Source: Xestospongia bergquistia
Taxonomy: Eukaryota; Porifera; Demospongiae; Haplosclerida; Petrosiidae
Assembly (NCBI GenBank): GCA_963965975.1
Contig: OZ014422.1
Location: 434,001-498,000, forward strand
Direction: 5' to 3'
Length of the DNA: 64,000 bases
Program-made: the position numbers and the translations under genes
Notes under the pieces: model-generated
Database searches by the model: none
Told to the model about the DNA's origin: nothing
Seen by the model: only the letters and a program-made list of their open reading frames with translations
In this document: one piece after another, positions 63,177 to 64,000 of the stretch
Numbering within the stretch: position 1 is the first letter of the stretch
How the letters are laid out: the number at the start of each line of letters is the position of its first letter

Positions 63177-64000
63177 TTAAATATAGTCATCATTATCAAC
63201 TACTGTTAATTGTTCATATGTAATATTATCTTGTGTTGGTACTAGTTCAACTAATGTGACTTGATGTTCTTTATTTGATAATGTCATGTACTCAGTATTA
63301 TCATCATCAGTTTTAATGGAGGAGGTAATATAGGAAGGATTTACTGCAGTAGGTGGATCACTCTTCACTGCTACATATACAGTCTGTAAAGAAATATTTT
63401 TATATAACAATGATGACATAGAAGACTTACTGAATGAGTTGATGTACTATGTGTAAGAATATAGTCATGCTCCTCCTCATCATTGTTGGTAACTATTTCA
63501 GTAGTAATATCATTTAGTATAAAGTACTATTAATAACTAACCATTATATTGTTTTCTATATCTTGTTATAACTATTATAAATACAGTACTAACTACTACT
63601 AATATAATAGTTAGTACAACAAGAGGTAGACCAATGTATAATAGAAGAATTGTTGGAGTAGCTAATGTAGTGAGCACAGAGGATGTTTGAGGTGGAATGA
63701 TGTTGACAGATGATGTAGTAACTGTCAGTAGTATTATAGAATAGTATCAATAATCTGTATTAAATCAATTATTTACTTACCTACACTAATAGATACAAGT
63801 GGATAATTATTTATGGTAGTTATAATGGAATAGTTGGAGTTATAGTTTTCTGGACCATTGAATTCTTGTTGATATAATATAAGGTTGCTTTTATTTGTCT
63901 GTGGTTGAAAAACAGTAAGGAAATCTCCTTCTTCTACTTGTACTAGAAAAGATGACAAATTATATCCAAATAAATTGTTGTCAATGAATGAAGCATTTTC
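63177..64000 (-). CDS. Receptor-like protein copy B, partial (5' part beyond the window)
   Basis: The window holds the end of the second extracellular domain (VEEGDFLTVFQPQ, SNLILYQQEFNGPENYNS), a much shorter stalk, the membrane exon (63540-63680 region) and the tail. The tail reads NNDEEEHDYILTHSTSTHS, then AVKSDPPTAVNPSYITSS, NTEYMTLSNKEHQ, ITYEQLTVV and NDDYI. Compared with copy A, two tail tyrosines are His (EEEYDY to EEEHDY, STSTYS to STSTHS) and NTEYEN has become NTEYMTL. The ITIM-like ITYEQL (63207-63224) is unchanged. The distance from tail to second domain is about 700 bases shorter than in copy A. The membrane exon carries small indels relative to A, so an intact frame there should be checked. 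Confidence 0.65.

Overview
The window is eukaryotic nuclear DNA, most likely from a demosponge; an Amphimedon-like haplosclerid is my best guess. It is AT-rich and gene-dense. Genes are cut by many short GT-AG introns, often 45-60 bases, and neighbours sit 50-350 bases apart. Encoded proteins are animal-type: sorting nexin 8, cytohesins, SOCS-type SH2 proteins, ZZEF1 and EFCAB9. Nothing bacterial or viral is visible. The species is an inference. Coordinates of multi-exon genes run from start codon to stop codon, introns included.

Layout, left to right. 1-2791 (+): 3' part of a LENG8-like SAC3/GANP protein. 3008-3871 (+): EFCAB9, a CatSper-type EF-hand protein. 4162-6673 (-): SLC35F5, divergent from ATPAF2 (about 6740-8750, +), the mitochondrial F1 assembly factor. 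9088-9750 (+) and 11494-12248 (-): two SH2+SOCS-box proteins, tail to tail. 12595-13932 (+) DHRS7B and 14041-14571 (-) TMEM11: a convergent pair that, as I recall, has the same arrangement in human. 14691-17538 (+): SNX8. 17658-18390 (-): a small RRM protein. 18647-32703 (+): a giant ZZEF1 gene. 33176-37944 (-): cytohesin 1. 38116-41425 (-): an unrecognised long coiled-coil protein. 41534-43582 (+): FAM227-like FWWh protein. 43846-44401 (-): NDUFAB1, the mitochondrial acyl carrier protein. 44542-46066 (+): NUDCD3. 46957-50634 (-): ACO2, mitochondrial aconitase. 50691-50939 (+): a possible small membrane protein. 50983-57177 (+): a phosphoinositide-specific phospholipase C. 57403-59553 (-): cytohesin 2. 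60238-62700 and 63177-64000 (-): tandem copies of a single-pass receptor-like protein with a Ser/Thr-rich stalk and tyrosine motifs in the tail. The second copy runs off the window.

Most genes are unrelated housekeeping or signalling loci packed into divergent and convergent pairs, not a pathway cluster. Three themes recur. Mitochondrial function: ATPAF2, TMEM11, NDUFAB1, ACO2. Phosphotyrosine and phosphoinositide signalling: two SOCS-like proteins, two cytohesins, PLC, SNX8, and the ITIM-like receptors. Cilium or sperm biology: EFCAB9 and FAM227-like.

The least explained part is the right-hand receptor array. Each copy has an ITIM-like ITYEQL motif, the tails differ in their other tyrosines, the stalks differ in length, and at least two decayed tail-exon copies lie between or beside the genes. 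Other notable structure: a tandem duplication of about 145 bases that carries both 3' ends of the convergent FAM227-like/NDUFAB1 pair; CT microsatellites that act as oversized polypyrimidine tracts on the sense strand; and short motifs (TCATGTGA, GGGTGTGG) that recur in introns of unrelated genes.
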